From contig LR134390.1 in assembly GCA_900637705.1 (NCBI GenBank), positions 1,674,001 to 1,738,000 on the forward strand: a stretch of 64,000 bases of DNA, in the 5' to 3' direction. Of the stretch, positions 27,779 through 36,512 are shown one piece after another (the first letter of the stretch is position 1; every line of letters starts with the position of its first letter). The position numbers and the translations under genes are program-made. Source of the DNA: Fusobacterium varium (GTDB taxonomy: Bacteria > Fusobacteriota > Fusobacteriia > Fusobacteriales > Fusobacteriaceae). The notes beneath the pieces were generated by a model that worked only from the letters and a program-made list of their open reading frames with translations, ran no database searches and had not been told where the DNA came from.

Positions 27779-27850
27779 AATAAAAAGGCCTCTCATAATT
27801 GAAAGGTCTTTTTTATAGTTATAAAACATCTTAGTGGAAGATTTTCATAT
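27779..27850 (-). repeat. Small-RNA family copy D, used as the 3' end of a lipoprotein gene
   Basis: GAAAATCTTCCACTAAGAT, GTTTTATAACTATA and a terminator (GACCTTTC / GAGAGGCC with a T run) follow the lipoprotein stop codon directly. The promoter is missing and the CCCC loop reads CCAC. It now serves as that gene's terminator, or its RNA is made from the mRNA's 3' end. Confidence 0.6.
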
Positions 27851-27856
27851 TATATA

Positions 27857-28210
27857 TTACTCATCTATGGCTAAACTTATATCTTTTCCTTCTAATGTTA
27901 GAATTCCTTCTTTCCCTTTAAAATGTATTTCTATTTTTTCATTTTCACCAATCATCCTAGTTCCTGACCCACTCACAGCTTCCTTCATTTCTATTTTCTT
28001 ATTTCCAATTGTTAATATCCCTGTTTCAAAAAGATTTGAAGATTCAAGAGTTATTATTTCTTTATTGTCTTCTCTCTTAAAAGTTATTATTTCTTTTTCA
28101 ACTGATGGAATATTTTTTTCAACTTTAACTACTTCTTCTTTCTTTTCTATATCTTTTCCACATCCTGTAATAGCAAGTACAACTCCCAAAATAACAAAAA
28201 ATTTTTTCAT
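27857..28210 (-). CDS. Small lipoprotein, lysozyme-inhibitor-like (MliC-type)
   Basis: The start is the ATG at 28210 behind AGGAGGAGAATT; the longer frame has no ribosome site. The 117-residue product has a lipoprotein signal (VVLAITGCGKD, Cys at about 17) and a mature domain with SGSGTRMIGENEKIEIHFKG and KEGILTLEG. That matches the SGxRY ... W.KG..A.L pattern of MliC/PliC lysozyme inhibitors. It would sit in the outer membrane facing the periplasm. Family match from memory and partial. Confidence 0.6.
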   Translation of the reverse strand: MKKFFVILGVVLAITGCGKDIEKKEEVVKVEKNIPSVEKEIITFKREDNKEIITLESSNLFETGILTIGNKKIEMKEAVSGSGTRMIGENEKIEIHFKGKEGILTLEGKDISLAIDE

Positions 28211-28599
28211 AATTCTCCTCCTAAATTTATTTATTATAAATATTAAGTAATCAAACAAGTTAACTTAAAATTATGCCATATTTATTACTAATAGCACTAC
28301 CAGCTGGTAATACTATTAGTATACTTCTTTCCAGCCCCCTTGTCAATTTTTTACATTGCTGCTGAAATTTGTAGCTCTTCCAACTCCGATAAATAGCTTC
28401 AACAAAAACTCAATTTTAAGTAAGAATTACAATATTTCTACCACAATTTAAATTTTCAAAATCATAGTATTTTCTAATGTTACTAAAATAATACTTGAGT
28501 CTATGATATAAAATACCAGAAAAAAATTAATCTTCCTGACCATTATTTCTACCATTTGATATGAATTTAATCCTAAAAGAACAATTAAATTTTCCAATA
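28211..28599. other. Intergenic gap with a palindrome
   Basis: No gene is seen. The segment 28288-28321 is a nested palindrome (TACCAGCTGGTA in the centre, ACTAATAG / CTATTAGT outside). The right end is the direct repeat shared with 27660-27780. Confidence 0.5.
28288..28321. repeat. Nested palindrome
   Basis: A perfect 12-bp palindrome TACCAGCTGGTA flanked by ACTAATAG and CTATTAGT. It could be an operator or a recombination site; no T run follows. Confidence 0.55.
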
Positions 28600-28675
28600 A
28601 AATAAAAGAACCTCTTATAATTAAGAGGCCTTTTCCAACTATAGTTATAAAACATCTTGGGGAAAGATTTTATAC
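28600..28675 (-). ncRNA. Candidate small RNA, UCCCC-loop family, copy B
   Basis: Minus-strand unit of about 76 nt starting near 28675: GGUAUAAAAUCUUUCCCC then AAGAUGUUUUAUAACUAUAG, then a terminator with CCUCUUA / UAAGAGG stem and U-rich tail. The hairpin AAAAUCUU-UCCCC-AAGAU-GUUUU is longest in this copy. It is nearly identical to copy A over the first 35 nt. Confidence 0.6.
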
Positions 28676-28681
28676 CTAAAT

Positions 28682-28710
28682 ATAATATCATATAAATTTA
28701 TTTTTGTAAA
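28682..28710 (-). promoter_or_regulatory. Promoter of small RNA copy B
   Basis: Minus strand: TTTACA (28705-28710), 17-base spacer containing TTTATATGA as in copy A, TATTAT (28682-28687). Confidence 0.6.
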
Positions 28711-28775
28711 CACAATTTTTTATTAACTATATTTACATTAAAATTTGAAAATTAAGTTTTATTTTTTACTTTTTT

Positions 28776-28810
28776 AGACTAAGGAGAGAATTTCTTCTCC
28801 CCCTTAGTCT
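28776..28810. repeat. Long hairpin near the left prophage edge
   Basis: AGACTAAGG and CCTTAGTCT with an inner GAGAA / TTCTC stem. No T run follows on either strand. It is the last structured element before the phage lysis genes. Confidence 0.5.
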
Positions 28811-28966
28811 ATCCCCCAAAGTCGTATAATATTACTACATAATTAGATCATTTCTTTTTTTATTTTACAAAAAATTTTATTTTATCAAATAAGCAGACAC
28901 TCTTCTTATAACTCATATTTGAGAAGGGATAATTAAATTTCTTTATTTATCATTTCTTTTTATCTC

Positions 28967-29380
28967 TTACTTATTTTTACATTGTTCTAATGCTACCTTT
29001 AATTTTTCTGGTATAGGTATTCCTAGTATAGCCGCATTTTCTAAAATAGATAAAAATTCTGTAGCTACATAAAACATTAATACAAGTGTTCTTATTCCCA
29101 TGCCTTGTAAAATTATATCCATTTGAGTAGCTCCAACTATTATTACAAGGATAATAAATTTCTTCCAAAATCCTTTATAAGCTCTTTTGGAATTCATATT
29201 CTTCTCTTTATACCCCTTTGCAACTCCTGTTATATAATCTAATGCCATCATTATCAACAATGCTCTAAACAAGTTGTCGAAGCCTCCTATTAAAAAAATG
29301 GTTACGCTTACCCAGCTTGTCCATACCATAGCAAGTCCTATCTTTGCTAAATTTATATATTCTTTTAACGCTTCAAACAT
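28967..29380 (-). CDS. Phage holin, toxin-secretion/lysis family (holin 4 type)
   Basis: About 137 residues with three or four hydrophobic helices and the family hallmark ALDYITGVAKGYKEKNMNSK then RAYKGFWKKF. Holins of this type open the inner membrane so the endolysin reaches the wall. The ATG at 29380 is preferred because GGGGG lies 6 bases before it; an ATG at 29392 would lie inside that site. Last gene of the late operon. Confidence 0.88.
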   Translation of the reverse strand: MFEALKEYINLAKIGLAMVWTSWVSVTIFLIGGFDNLFRALLIMMALDYITGVAKGYKEKNMNSKRAYKGFWKKFIILVIIVGATQMDIILQGMGIRTLVLMFYVATEFLSILENAAILGIPIPEKLKVALEQCKNK

Positions 29381-29395
29381 ATATTCCCCCATCTT

Positions 29396-29884
29396 CTATA
29401 GCTTAATACCTACTTTTAATCCACCAACTATATTATTGTTGCCTCTTAAATCTGTTTTTCCTTCTAAATATCCTTCTATATATCCTTTGCTATTTATATC
29501 TTTCTGCATTTCCTCTGCCACTTTTAATATATCCTTTGGAGCTCCTGTGGTAGCTGTTTTAAGGATTTCATTCACAATTGTAAGCTGTTTATCCTTTGAA
29601 CTTTTAAAAGTCTTTTGAAGCGTTTTAAGAGCTTCCTCTATTAAATAAATAATAAATTTTTCTGATATAAACCAAGACAAATATGTGGGAATCCTTTTTT
29701 TAAACTCTTTTATTGCATATTCAAGCTTTTTCTTTCCCTCTCCTGATATAAACTCTTCCTCTGCTCTTGTTACCACATAACAAGCTATTACCCATAAAGT
29801 TTCCTTTTTATATTTATACAAGCAATAGAACCCAAATATAACCAAAATAATTGTTATCATTAAAAGTATTATTTCTTTATTCAT
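29396..29884 (-). CDS. Second holin-like protein (LLH type)
   Basis: 162 residues: one N-terminal helix (IILLMITIILVIFGFYCLY, about 5-23) and a soluble part with VVTRAEEEFISGEGKKKLEYA, a pattern of the phage LL-H holin family (AE..F..G.GK.K...). It sits between the endolysin and the other holin, as holin/antiholin pairs do. The C-terminal 40 residues (KGYIEGYLEGKTDLRG) are unusual for that family. Confidence 0.6.
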   Translation of the reverse strand: MNKEIILLMITIILVIFGFYCLYKYKKETLWVIACYVVTRAEEEFISGEGKKKLEYAIKEFKKRIPTYLSWFISEKFIIYLIEEALKTLQKTFKSSKDKQLTIVNEILKTATTGAPKDILKVAEEMQKDINSKGYIEGYLEGKTDLRGNNNIVGGLKVGIKL

Positions 29885-29897
29885 TTTTATTTCCTCC

Positions 29898-30467
29898 TTA
29901 ATTCCAGTTATTTTCTATATTCAAATATCTTCTTTTAACATCCTGTGGCTGTTCCCTTCCCCATTTAAGTCCTAATTTAAAGTTTAAAATATCCTGAGAA
30001 GTAAGGATTTTTTTATTTTTTATAAAATTGTGCATAAGCCCACCTTTGCTCAAATTAAATTGATTATGATAATCTACCAAATGAACAAAAGTCTTTTCAT
30101 TTTTAAACTCTGGTAATCCACTAAGAGAGGCAACATAATTCACCATATCTCTTATATGTTTTTTATCTAGTTCATCTATTTCTTTTCTATATTTTTTTAA
30201 TTTTTCATTAAGATCCTTAATATTTTTATCTAATTTTAATAATCTTTCAATATCTCCTGCCGTAAAGCCACATTTATTTCTAAGAAAATTTCTAGCTACT
30301 CCATTATGTTTTACATCAAATTGACTCCTCCCAAAGCTATACCCCGACTTTCCTCCTGCATAACTAAATTTACAGATCACATTTTCATTCCCACTAATTT
30401 CATTTAAAGATATTACTTTCATGATTTTTTCTAAGTTTATATTATCTGTTATTTGTTTTATGTTCAT
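29898..30467 (-). CDS. Probable endolysin
   Basis: 189 residues with a pattern of lysozyme-like or chitosanase-like muralytic enzymes: ISLNEISGNENVI (candidate catalytic Glu near residue 23), then GKSGYSFGRSQFDVKHN (substrate-binding YSFG.SQ.D motif) and VARNFLRNKCGFT. No signal peptide, so it needs the holin to cross the membrane. Its place directly upstream of two holins supports a lysis role. The exact bond cut is unknown. Confidence 0.65.
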   Translation of the reverse strand: MNIKQITDNINLEKIMKVISLNEISGNENVICKFSYAGGKSGYSFGRSQFDVKHNGVARNFLRNKCGFTAGDIERLLKLDKNIKDLNEKLKKYRKEIDELDKKHIRDMVNYVASLSGLPEFKNEKTFVHLVDYHNQFNLSKGGLMHNFIKNKKILTSQDILNFKLGLKWGREQPQDVKRRYLNIENNWN

Positions 30468-30510
30468 TTTCTCCTCTCCTATACTGTTTTAATTTTTGAT
30501 TTTTTATTTA

Positions 30511-31194
30511 TCATTTTTTTAAATCTTCTATAGTCAAATTTAAATTTACCTCATCCCGTTTTAAAAATGCTTCTACTTCATATACTGTATTAATAAACTC
30601 CATTCCCTTTACTCTCATTTCTTTTAATTGATTTAATGTCATCTTTAAAATATCATTATCTGAAAAAGCCCAAAAAAGTCCCTCTTCTTTTCTTGCATCT
30701 TCCAAAGCTGATATTGCATTACTTAAAAGAGCAAGATCTTTATCTCTGCATCTTTGATTATGTCCTTCATATATAAATCCTCTGTCTAAAATTTCTGCTT
30801 TATATTTATCTATTTGTTTTTTGTAAAATATCTTCTTTTCTTCTTCACTAGCCCCTTCCTCCCAAATCCTTTTCTCCTCATTCCATTTCTTCTTTATCAT
30901 ATTATCTGGCTCAGGAATGCATACAATCTTTCCATTTTCAATATATTCCCCACTTTTTAATTTTTCTCCCCCAAGATTTAGCTGTATTCTTTCAATTCTT
31001 GTTGCCTCTCTCAAGATTTCATTCCCTGAATTATCTATTTCTAATATTGGAAAATCTATTAAATTTTCTGATATTAGATAATTTCCTTTTCCATATCTAT
31101 TTATTGCTTCATCTTCTGGTAATTTTTCTTCAAAAACATCTAATATTTTAGAATAATTATTTAATATTGCTTTCTTTTCTAAATAAAAAAACAT
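30511..31194 (-). CDS. DUF4376-containing phage tail protein
   Basis: 227 residues. The C-terminal half carries the DUF4376 pattern: RGFIYEGHNQRCRDKDLALL, then FWAFSDNDILKMTLNQLKEM and a final long helix. The N-terminus is specific to these phages. DUF4376 proteins lie next to tail fibres and are thought to be fibre caps or assembly factors. It follows the fibre gene by 10 bases. Confidence 0.6.
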   Translation of the reverse strand: MFFYLEKKAILNNYSKILDVFEEKLPEDEAINRYGKGNYLISENLIDFPILEIDNSGNEILREATRIERIQLNLGGEKLKSGEYIENGKIVCIPEPDNMIKKKWNEEKRIWEEGASEEEKKIFYKKQIDKYKAEILDRGFIYEGHNQRCRDKDLALLSNAISALEDARKEEGLFWAFSDNDILKMTLNQLKEMRVKGMEFINTVYEVEAFLKRDEVNLNLTIEDLKK

Positions 31195-31204
31195 ATTCTA
31201 CCTC

Positions 31205-32776
31205 CTAAAGTAAACTAATTTCATAATCTGTGTTAACCGTTTTTGCAAATACATAAAATTTAGGAAAAATTCCTGATATTCCACTCTGAATTATTTTAAA
31301 ACCTGAAGTAATATATTTATTTCCTCCTGTTTCTTGTAAAGTAGGTTCTGTATAAAAATATATTTTAAAATTACTTGCTTCATCTGTTCCTATTACTTTT
31401 ATATCTTCTACATATCCATTTGTATAAAATGTTTCTTCTCTTCTATTTCCCAAGTTTGGATTATTGATAGTTTCATAAATTTTCATGCTTATTTTTATTC
31501 CATCACTTTCATTTCTCATGTATTCTCTTAATATATTTGTGTCCGGATAAAAACTTGAAATTAAATTATTTTTAAAACTTAACCACTTTATAGTTCCCTC
31601 AAAAGTTCTATGCCATCGTAACATAGGCTTATTAATATCAAATGGAATAAATATTTTATAATTAGCATTTGGATTAGTTGGGGACATAAGAACAATTAAG
31701 CTTCCTCTTAAAAATCCCCCATATGTTTTTGGAAGTAAAACATTAGTATTTCTATAATCGACATTAACTCTATAAATACCAGATGCAAGACTTAAATCAT
31801 TAATTTCTTCTGGAGTAGATAAGAAAGGATTGTTTATTGCTCCTCCTTCTGTTGCTGGAGTTTTCCAATCAAATGTTGTCCCATTATCAAATATAAATCT
31901 GTAATATACATATCCTTCTTCCTCTCTTAAATACCTAGCTTCTTTTATTCCATTTCCTTTTGTTCCTTGCTCTCCTTTAGGAAGAACTAAATTTAGAATT
32001 TGTTCTGTTCCCGCTTCTGTTATTTCTGCTTTAGCTTCCTCTCCTTTTTCAACTGTTCCAATTTTTATTTTGGAAATTGGTCCTGGAATCCCTTGTTCTC
32101 CTTGTATGCCTTGCTCCCCCTGTTCTCCTTTTGCTCCTTGTTCTCCCTTATCTCCTTTTTCACCTTTTAATGCAGCTTTATTATCTGCAATATATTTATC
32201 TAATTCTGTTTTTTTGACATTAGTATGTGAGTTTAATTCAACCTTTTCTCCTTCTGTAAATTGGTCTATTTCTAATTCTTTAGCTGTCACATATTCATTT
32301 ATTTCTTCCTTTTTATTATCTGTAAGATCATTTATTTCTTTTTTAGATTCAGTTAATAATCTATTTAACTCAACTATCAAGTTATTCATTTCACTTATTA
32401 ATTCATTCCCTGGAATCATTTCTAAATTACTTCCAGCTGTAGTTTCAGTAACTACAAAACGAGCTAACTTATTTACAGTTAATATCTTTTCTCCTTCTAA
32501 TAAAACTATTTCAATTAAAACATCTCCAATTATATTTAATGCATTATTAGGAACAAGTACTTCATTTATCTTTCCTATATTTGTTATCATTGTAAATACA
32601 CTTGTTTTATTTGGTCTTATAAAATTTATTTTCATTGTTTTTCCACTGAAATTTATTTCATCCTCAAATATTATTTTTAAATAATGTGTTTGATTATCTC
32701 CCTGAGTAAATATCATTTCTTCTTCATAAGTTACCCCTTTATTTATATTAACTTTTATACTAAAAACTCTTTTCAT
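31205..32776 (-). CDS. Tail fibre / baseplate protein with collagen-like repeat
   Basis: 523 residues. Residues 1-110 fit a BppU-type N-terminal domain (baseplate attachment, beta-rich). Residues about 125-200 are a coiled coil (ELNRLLTESKKEINDLTD). Residues about 203-235 are a collagen-like triple-helix tract of Gly-x-y triplets (GEKGDKGEQGAKGEQGEQG). The C-terminal 250 residues form the likely receptor-binding tip. A trimeric host-recognition fibre is the natural reading. The gene is last in the tail module. Confidence 0.75.
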   Translation of the reverse strand: MKRVFSIKVNINKGVTYEEEMIFTQGDNQTHYLKIIFEDEINFSGKTMKINFIRPNKTSVFTMITNIGKINEVLVPNNALNIIGDVLIEIVLLEGEKILTVNKLARFVVTETTAGSNLEMIPGNELISEMNNLIVELNRLLTESKKEINDLTDNKKEEINEYVTAKELEIDQFTEGEKVELNSHTNVKKTELDKYIADNKAALKGEKGDKGEQGAKGEQGEQGIQGEQGIPGPISKIKIGTVEKGEEAKAEITEAGTEQILNLVLPKGEQGTKGNGIKEARYLREEEGYVYYRFIFDNGTTFDWKTPATEGGAINNPFLSTPEEINDLSLASGIYRVNVDYRNTNVLLPKTYGGFLRGSLIVLMSPTNPNANYKIFIPFDINKPMLRWHRTFEGTIKWLSFKNNLISSFYPDTNILREYMRNESDGIKISMKIYETINNPNLGNRREETFYTNGYVEDIKVIGTDEASNFKIYFYTEPTLQETGGNKYITSGFKIIQSGISGIFPKFYVFAKTVNTDYEISLL

Positions 32777-32791
32777 ATCCCTCTCCTTATC

Positions 32792-33724
32792 TCATATTAA
32801 AACTCTTGATGTCATCCAAGGTAGTGTTACATTACTTGTCTCAAAATGTGGTGAACTTTTTCCAGTCCAACTTGTTACTGTTGGCCAACTTCTTACACTA
32901 TCAGCAAGAGCTCCTGACATCCATGCAGTATATGTATAATACCCATCATCATAAACACTATTCAGTCTATTTCTTGTTATTGAAAAATATGCATATCCTT
33001 CTAATAAGTGGCTCGTTTCACTATCTCCACTTCCTCCACCTCCAGAAGTCCATTCCAATCTCATATATATTTTTACTGTTCTTGTTTCCCCTAATCCCAT
33101 ATTACTCATTCCACTTATGTAAACCCACTTTTTATCATGTCTGTCATTATTTGCTAAACTTACTGTTAATCCCGCATTATCAATAATCTGCCATGGAGTT
33201 GACCTTCGTGTTTCGTATTCTACTCCTATAGTTGCAACACTGCTTCCATATACTTTATACTTGCTCCATTCTTTCATTTTATTCAAAGTATTAAGCATAT
33301 GATTTCTTCCCCAATAATGTCCAAATTCATACAGCTCTTTCTCTGCATTAATTACCTCTGCTAATAAATAATAATCTGCTAAAGTTTTATTGGCTACATA
33401 TTTACTAGAATAATCTATAAGCGAAGAAAAATTATATTCAAAATTATTAATTTCAGGTATTTTATTTTTTATTGAATTCAACCATGTATTATAATTATTT
33501 AACCATACTATAAGCCTGCTTTTTAAATAAAGCTGCTTGCTATTTAAAGATACCAATAGTTCTTTACTTAGCATATCTCCCATTTTAGCAGTTTCAAAAT
33601 TACTCACTCCTCTACTTCCTATTTTTCTTGATAGCATAGTAAAAGAAGTGTCTAAAAATTTAAGTGTTGCTATTCCTTTTTTAAAATTAGGAGTTTTTTC
33701 AATTATTTCCATTAATTTAGACAC
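32792..33724 (-). CDS. Phage tail protein, unknown
   Basis: 310 residues, not recognised. The N-terminal half is helical (about 1-150). The C-terminal half is beta-rich with a glycine linker WTSGGGGSGDS and many aromatic residues (GYAYFSITRNRL, DDGYYTYTAWMSG). It overlaps the end of the hub-like gene by 8 bases and precedes the fibre gene, so a baseplate or tail-tip subunit is likely. Confidence 0.5.
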   Translation of the reverse strand: MSKLMEIIEKTPNFKKGIATLKFLDTSFTMLSRKIGSRGVSNFETAKMGDMLSKELLVSLNSKQLYLKSRLIVWLNNYNTWLNSIKNKIPEINNFEYNFSSLIDYSSKYVANKTLADYYLLAEVINAEKELYEFGHYWGRNHMLNTLNKMKEWSKYKVYGSSVATIGVEYETRRSTPWQIIDNAGLTVSLANNDRHDKKWVYISGMSNMGLGETRTVKIYMRLEWTSGGGGSGDSETSHLLEGYAYFSITRNRLNSVYDDGYYTYTAWMSGALADSVRSWPTVTSWTGKSSPHFETSNVTLPWMTSRVLI

Positions 33725-35285
33725 TTATTCCCTCCTTCATCAACCATTGTCTTATATAATTATGATTATCTAAACAGCTTTTAAAATTATTATCTGTATC
33801 ATTAAATATTTTATGGCTAATTTGTTTCTCTGTTGTTGTTATTACCCAAGTTCCATCTATAGCTTTTCCAAGTGTATTATCTTCAATAAATCCTCCCCAC
33901 TCATGTCCTACACCAAAATGAGCTATCCCATTATACATATCCCCATCTGATATATATTCTTTTCCTATTCCTGGAGTCCCTTGTTTTTCTCCTTCCCAAG
34001 CTATTAATGTTTTATGAGTTATAAATAAATAATCTCCTACTTTATATTCTGCTGCTACTTCTAAAGGTACAACTATTTCTAATTCTATTCCTGGAAGTCC
34101 ATATCTACTAAAAATAGAATCTGCTAAAGTTGCTGAGAAAGTAGCTTTATCTGTTAAGGATAATTTATTTATACCTTTAATCTCATATTCTTCTGGTGAA
34201 TCAGGAATAAGCATTTTAAATTTATTAAATGAAGTTGAAGATGAAAAATATCTCTTTGTTTTTCCCTTATCTTCTTTAAAATCATAGTCATATTTAACTA
34301 TCATATTATTAACTATATTTTCATCAGTTATAGTCTTCCCTCCAACAGATATAATATTTTCTTCTGACAATGTTATTTCTTCTGTTCCTATTGTAGGCTG
34401 TTTATGTAGTTTTAATCCCAATTTGCCTTCTGTATTTACAAAAGGAAAAATAGCACATGGTTTATATATATTTTCAATTAAAAATTCATATGGATCATCT
34501 ATCGGTTCTCTAAATTCAAAATAAAAATTATATACTGCCCTATTCAATGTTTCCCTTATAGAATTTAAAGAAATTATATCAACAAAATCAGTCCATTTAT
34601 TACTTAAATATGGAAGCCTTACTTCTAATACTGGAGTGGAGAAAATTATCTGAAATATCATTTCTACCATATCAATAACATGACCATTAAAGAATATTAC
34701 CCTTGTTAAAATTATATTTCCATTCTCATCTGTTTCTCCTTCATTTCTTTCCTCTATATAAAATCCTATTCTCCTCCCATTTACCATTTTATAAGGAAGC
34801 CTATAATTATTTATATCCAAAATACTTTCAGTAGAATATTTAGAAAATTCTCTATCAAAAATTGATGATTTCAATCTATTCTGAAAATCCGCTACTTCTA
34901 TTTCATATTCACTTTCAAATTCATCATTTGAAATACTTCGTATAAGCCCTCTATATACTAATTTAAGTCTCCCATTTTCACATAAAGCAAATACATCAAC
35001 CATTTCTCCATAGGTCATTGTGAAATTAGAATTAAGTCTCCTATAAAGCCATTTTGATATTTCATAATTTATATTTGTGACTTTAAAAGTTATTGAACTT
35101 ACTGAACATTGAGAGTTTTTTGGTGTGATTGAAGTCGCTGCCCCTGATGGTGTACTCATATAAGGCTTACATAGCATATTATCTATAATAATCCCTTCTT
35201 TTGTACTTAAATATAGAGGAGTAGCATCTATTCCTGTTTTTAAAGAATCATATATTTTTGCTGCATAATGATAATATTTTTTCAT
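33717..35285 (-). CDS. Tail hub / baseplate-like protein
   Basis: 522 residues, beta-rich, not a clear family match. Content such as LKLVYRGLIRSISNDEFE and IEVADFQNRLKSSIFDREFSKYST resembles tail hub proteins that pierce the cell surface. Position supports this: it follows the tape measure and a small distal protein, and precedes the fibre. It overlaps its upstream neighbour by 4 bases. Confidence 0.5.
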   Translation of the reverse strand: MKKYYHYAAKIYDSLKTGIDATPLYLSTKEGIIIDNMLCKPYMSTPSGAATSITPKNSQCSVSSITFKVTNINYEISKWLYRRLNSNFTMTYGEMVDVFALCENGRLKLVYRGLIRSISNDEFESEYEIEVADFQNRLKSSIFDREFSKYSTESILDINNYRLPYKMVNGRRIGFYIEERNEGETDENGNIILTRVIFFNGHVIDMVEMIFQIIFSTPVLEVRLPYLSNKWTDFVDIISLNSIRETLNRAVYNFYFEFREPIDDPYEFLIENIYKPCAIFPFVNTEGKLGLKLHKQPTIGTEEITLSEENIISVGGKTITDENIVNNMIVKYDYDFKEDKGKTKRYFSSSTSFNKFKMLIPDSPEEYEIKGINKLSLTDKATFSATLADSIFSRYGLPGIELEIVVPLEVAAEYKVGDYLFITHKTLIAWEGEKQGTPGIGKEYISDGDMYNGIAHFGVGHEWGGFIEDNTLGKAIDGTWVITTTEKQISHKIFNDTDNNFKSCLDNHNYIRQWLMKEGISV

Positions 35286-35692
35286 ATAAAATCAACTCTT
35301 TCTTTTACTTTTAGTGTCATTTCATAGTAAGGTTTTCCTGTGCTTTGTTTAGGTTTTATATCTTTTAACTCATAGTAAAATTTAGGCTCTCCTGGTATCT
35401 TTTTCATATCAATATATCCTTTTTTCACAAGTACTCCTTTTGAAATCGTAACTATAGCCCTATTTTTTTTAGCTTCAATAAAATCTTTTACTATATTTTC
35501 ACATTCTTTATATGTAAGTAATTGTAAAGTAATTGTATAGACATGCTCTATCCATCTTAGAATATTAAATTCTTCTCCAGACTCACTTTTTTGATATATA
35601 GCTCCGTCTTCATCTTCTATTCCTTCGTATTTACATCCCTTTATCTTATTTTCATTAAGATTATTAATAGAATTTAAAATATTTAACTGCAA
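35282..35692 (-). CDS. Small tail protein (distal-tail-like)
   Basis: About 136 residues. The TTG at 35692 is the likely start since AAGGAGG lies 6 bases before it; a TTG at 35719 would put that site inside the gene. It contains EHVYTITLQLLTYKECENI and ends LKVKERVDFI. Size and place between the tape measure and the hub fit a distal tail adaptor. No motif proves it. Confidence 0.5.
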   Translation of the reverse strand: MQLNILNSINNLNENKIKGCKYEGIEDEDGAIYQKSESGEEFNILRWIEHVYTITLQLLTYKECENIVKDFIEAKKNRAIVTISKGVLVKKGYIDMKKIPGEPKFYYELKDIKPKQSTGKPYYEMTLKVKERVDFI

Positions 35693-35916
35693 AATATTCC
35701 TCCTTACAAGTTTTATCAAGCTAAAAAATTAGATAAATATTATCTAAATATATGCTTTACTTCTATATTCTGTATTAATACTAAAATTATTATCTCTTTA
35801 ACAATTAAAAAGCCAATGTTTACCACAGATAACATTTAATTTTCAAGGTTCTTTTAGTATTGATTTTTTTTTAAAATATATTATAATAATAAAAAAAACA
35901 ATAAAGGAGCAGTTTC

Positions 35917-36498
35917 ATGAAAAAAATACTATTACTTGTTACTTTTTGTATATCTTTAGTAGGATGTATTGGATTGTCACCTGTTGAAAATATTTCTCGT
36001 ATAAATAATGGCGAACAAAAACAAACTCATATAACTAAAGATAATTTAAAAATTGAATATTCATCTGGTATAACTTTTAGCAGAAACACATTTGGAGGAC
36101 TTCCTCTGGTTACTTTTCCAAAATATAGTGATAATCCTTATAAAATTGTTGAATTTTCTTTAAATAGTTATCCAGAATATCTTATTAAAAGTTTAATATT
36201 TGAAAATAATAGAGATAAAGTTATTTTTAAAATGACTTCATACGAACAAATCATATTAGAAACTCAAGAAGTTTCTGATTATTATGGAAATTATAATGTT
36301 AAAAATACTATGTTTTTTACTACTATTCCTGATTTAAAAAAATTACTTCTTATGTTAGAAAATAGTGATACTCTTAGAATAACTCTTGATTGTTTTAGGG
36401 GAAAAATTCCATATACTATTTCAAAAAAGGATGAACAAAAATTAATTGAATTTATAAAAATTTTAATTGAAATAGATTCTGAAAAAGGTAGTAATTAA
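35917..36498 (+). CDS. Prophage-carried lipoprotein (moron)
   Basis: 193 residues with a lipoprotein signal (LLLVTFCISLVGCIG, Cys17). It is the only plus-strand gene inside the minus-strand tail module, has its own ribosome site AAAGGAGC and its own terminator, and shows no phage-structural motif. These are the marks of a moron, an extra gene expressed in the lysogen. Surface exclusion of other phages or a fitness role is possible. The mature domain is not recognised. Confidence 0.65.
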   Translation: MKKILLLVTFCISLVGCIGLSPVENISRINNGEQKQTHITKDNLKIEYSSGITFSRNTFGGLPLVTFPKYSDNPYKIVEFSLNSYPEYLIKSLIFENNRDKVIFKMTSYEQIILETQEVSDYYGNYNVKNTMFFTTIPDLKKLLLMLENSDTLRITLDCFRGKIPYTISKKDEQKLIEFIKILIEIDSEKGSN

Positions 36499-36512
36499 CT
36501 ACCTTTTTTCTT
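36483..36512 (+). terminator. Terminator of the moron lipoprotein
   Basis: AAAAAGGTAGT / ACTACCTTTTTT stem. It overlaps the last codons of the convergent tape-measure gene. Confidence 0.85.

Noticed and set aside
27660-27815. Plus-strand small RNA starting at the extended -10 TGATATAAT
   Set aside because: The matching -10 in the second copy (28500) is damaged, and the minus-strand units explain the conserved terminators better.
28776-28810. Terminator of the phage late operon
   Set aside because: The stem is strong but neither strand has a T run after it. Kept only as a hairpin.
31205-32776. Collagen tract read as a CRISPR-like or tandem DNA repeat
   Set aside because: The repeat is the 9-base Gly-x-y code of a fibre protein, with no spacers.
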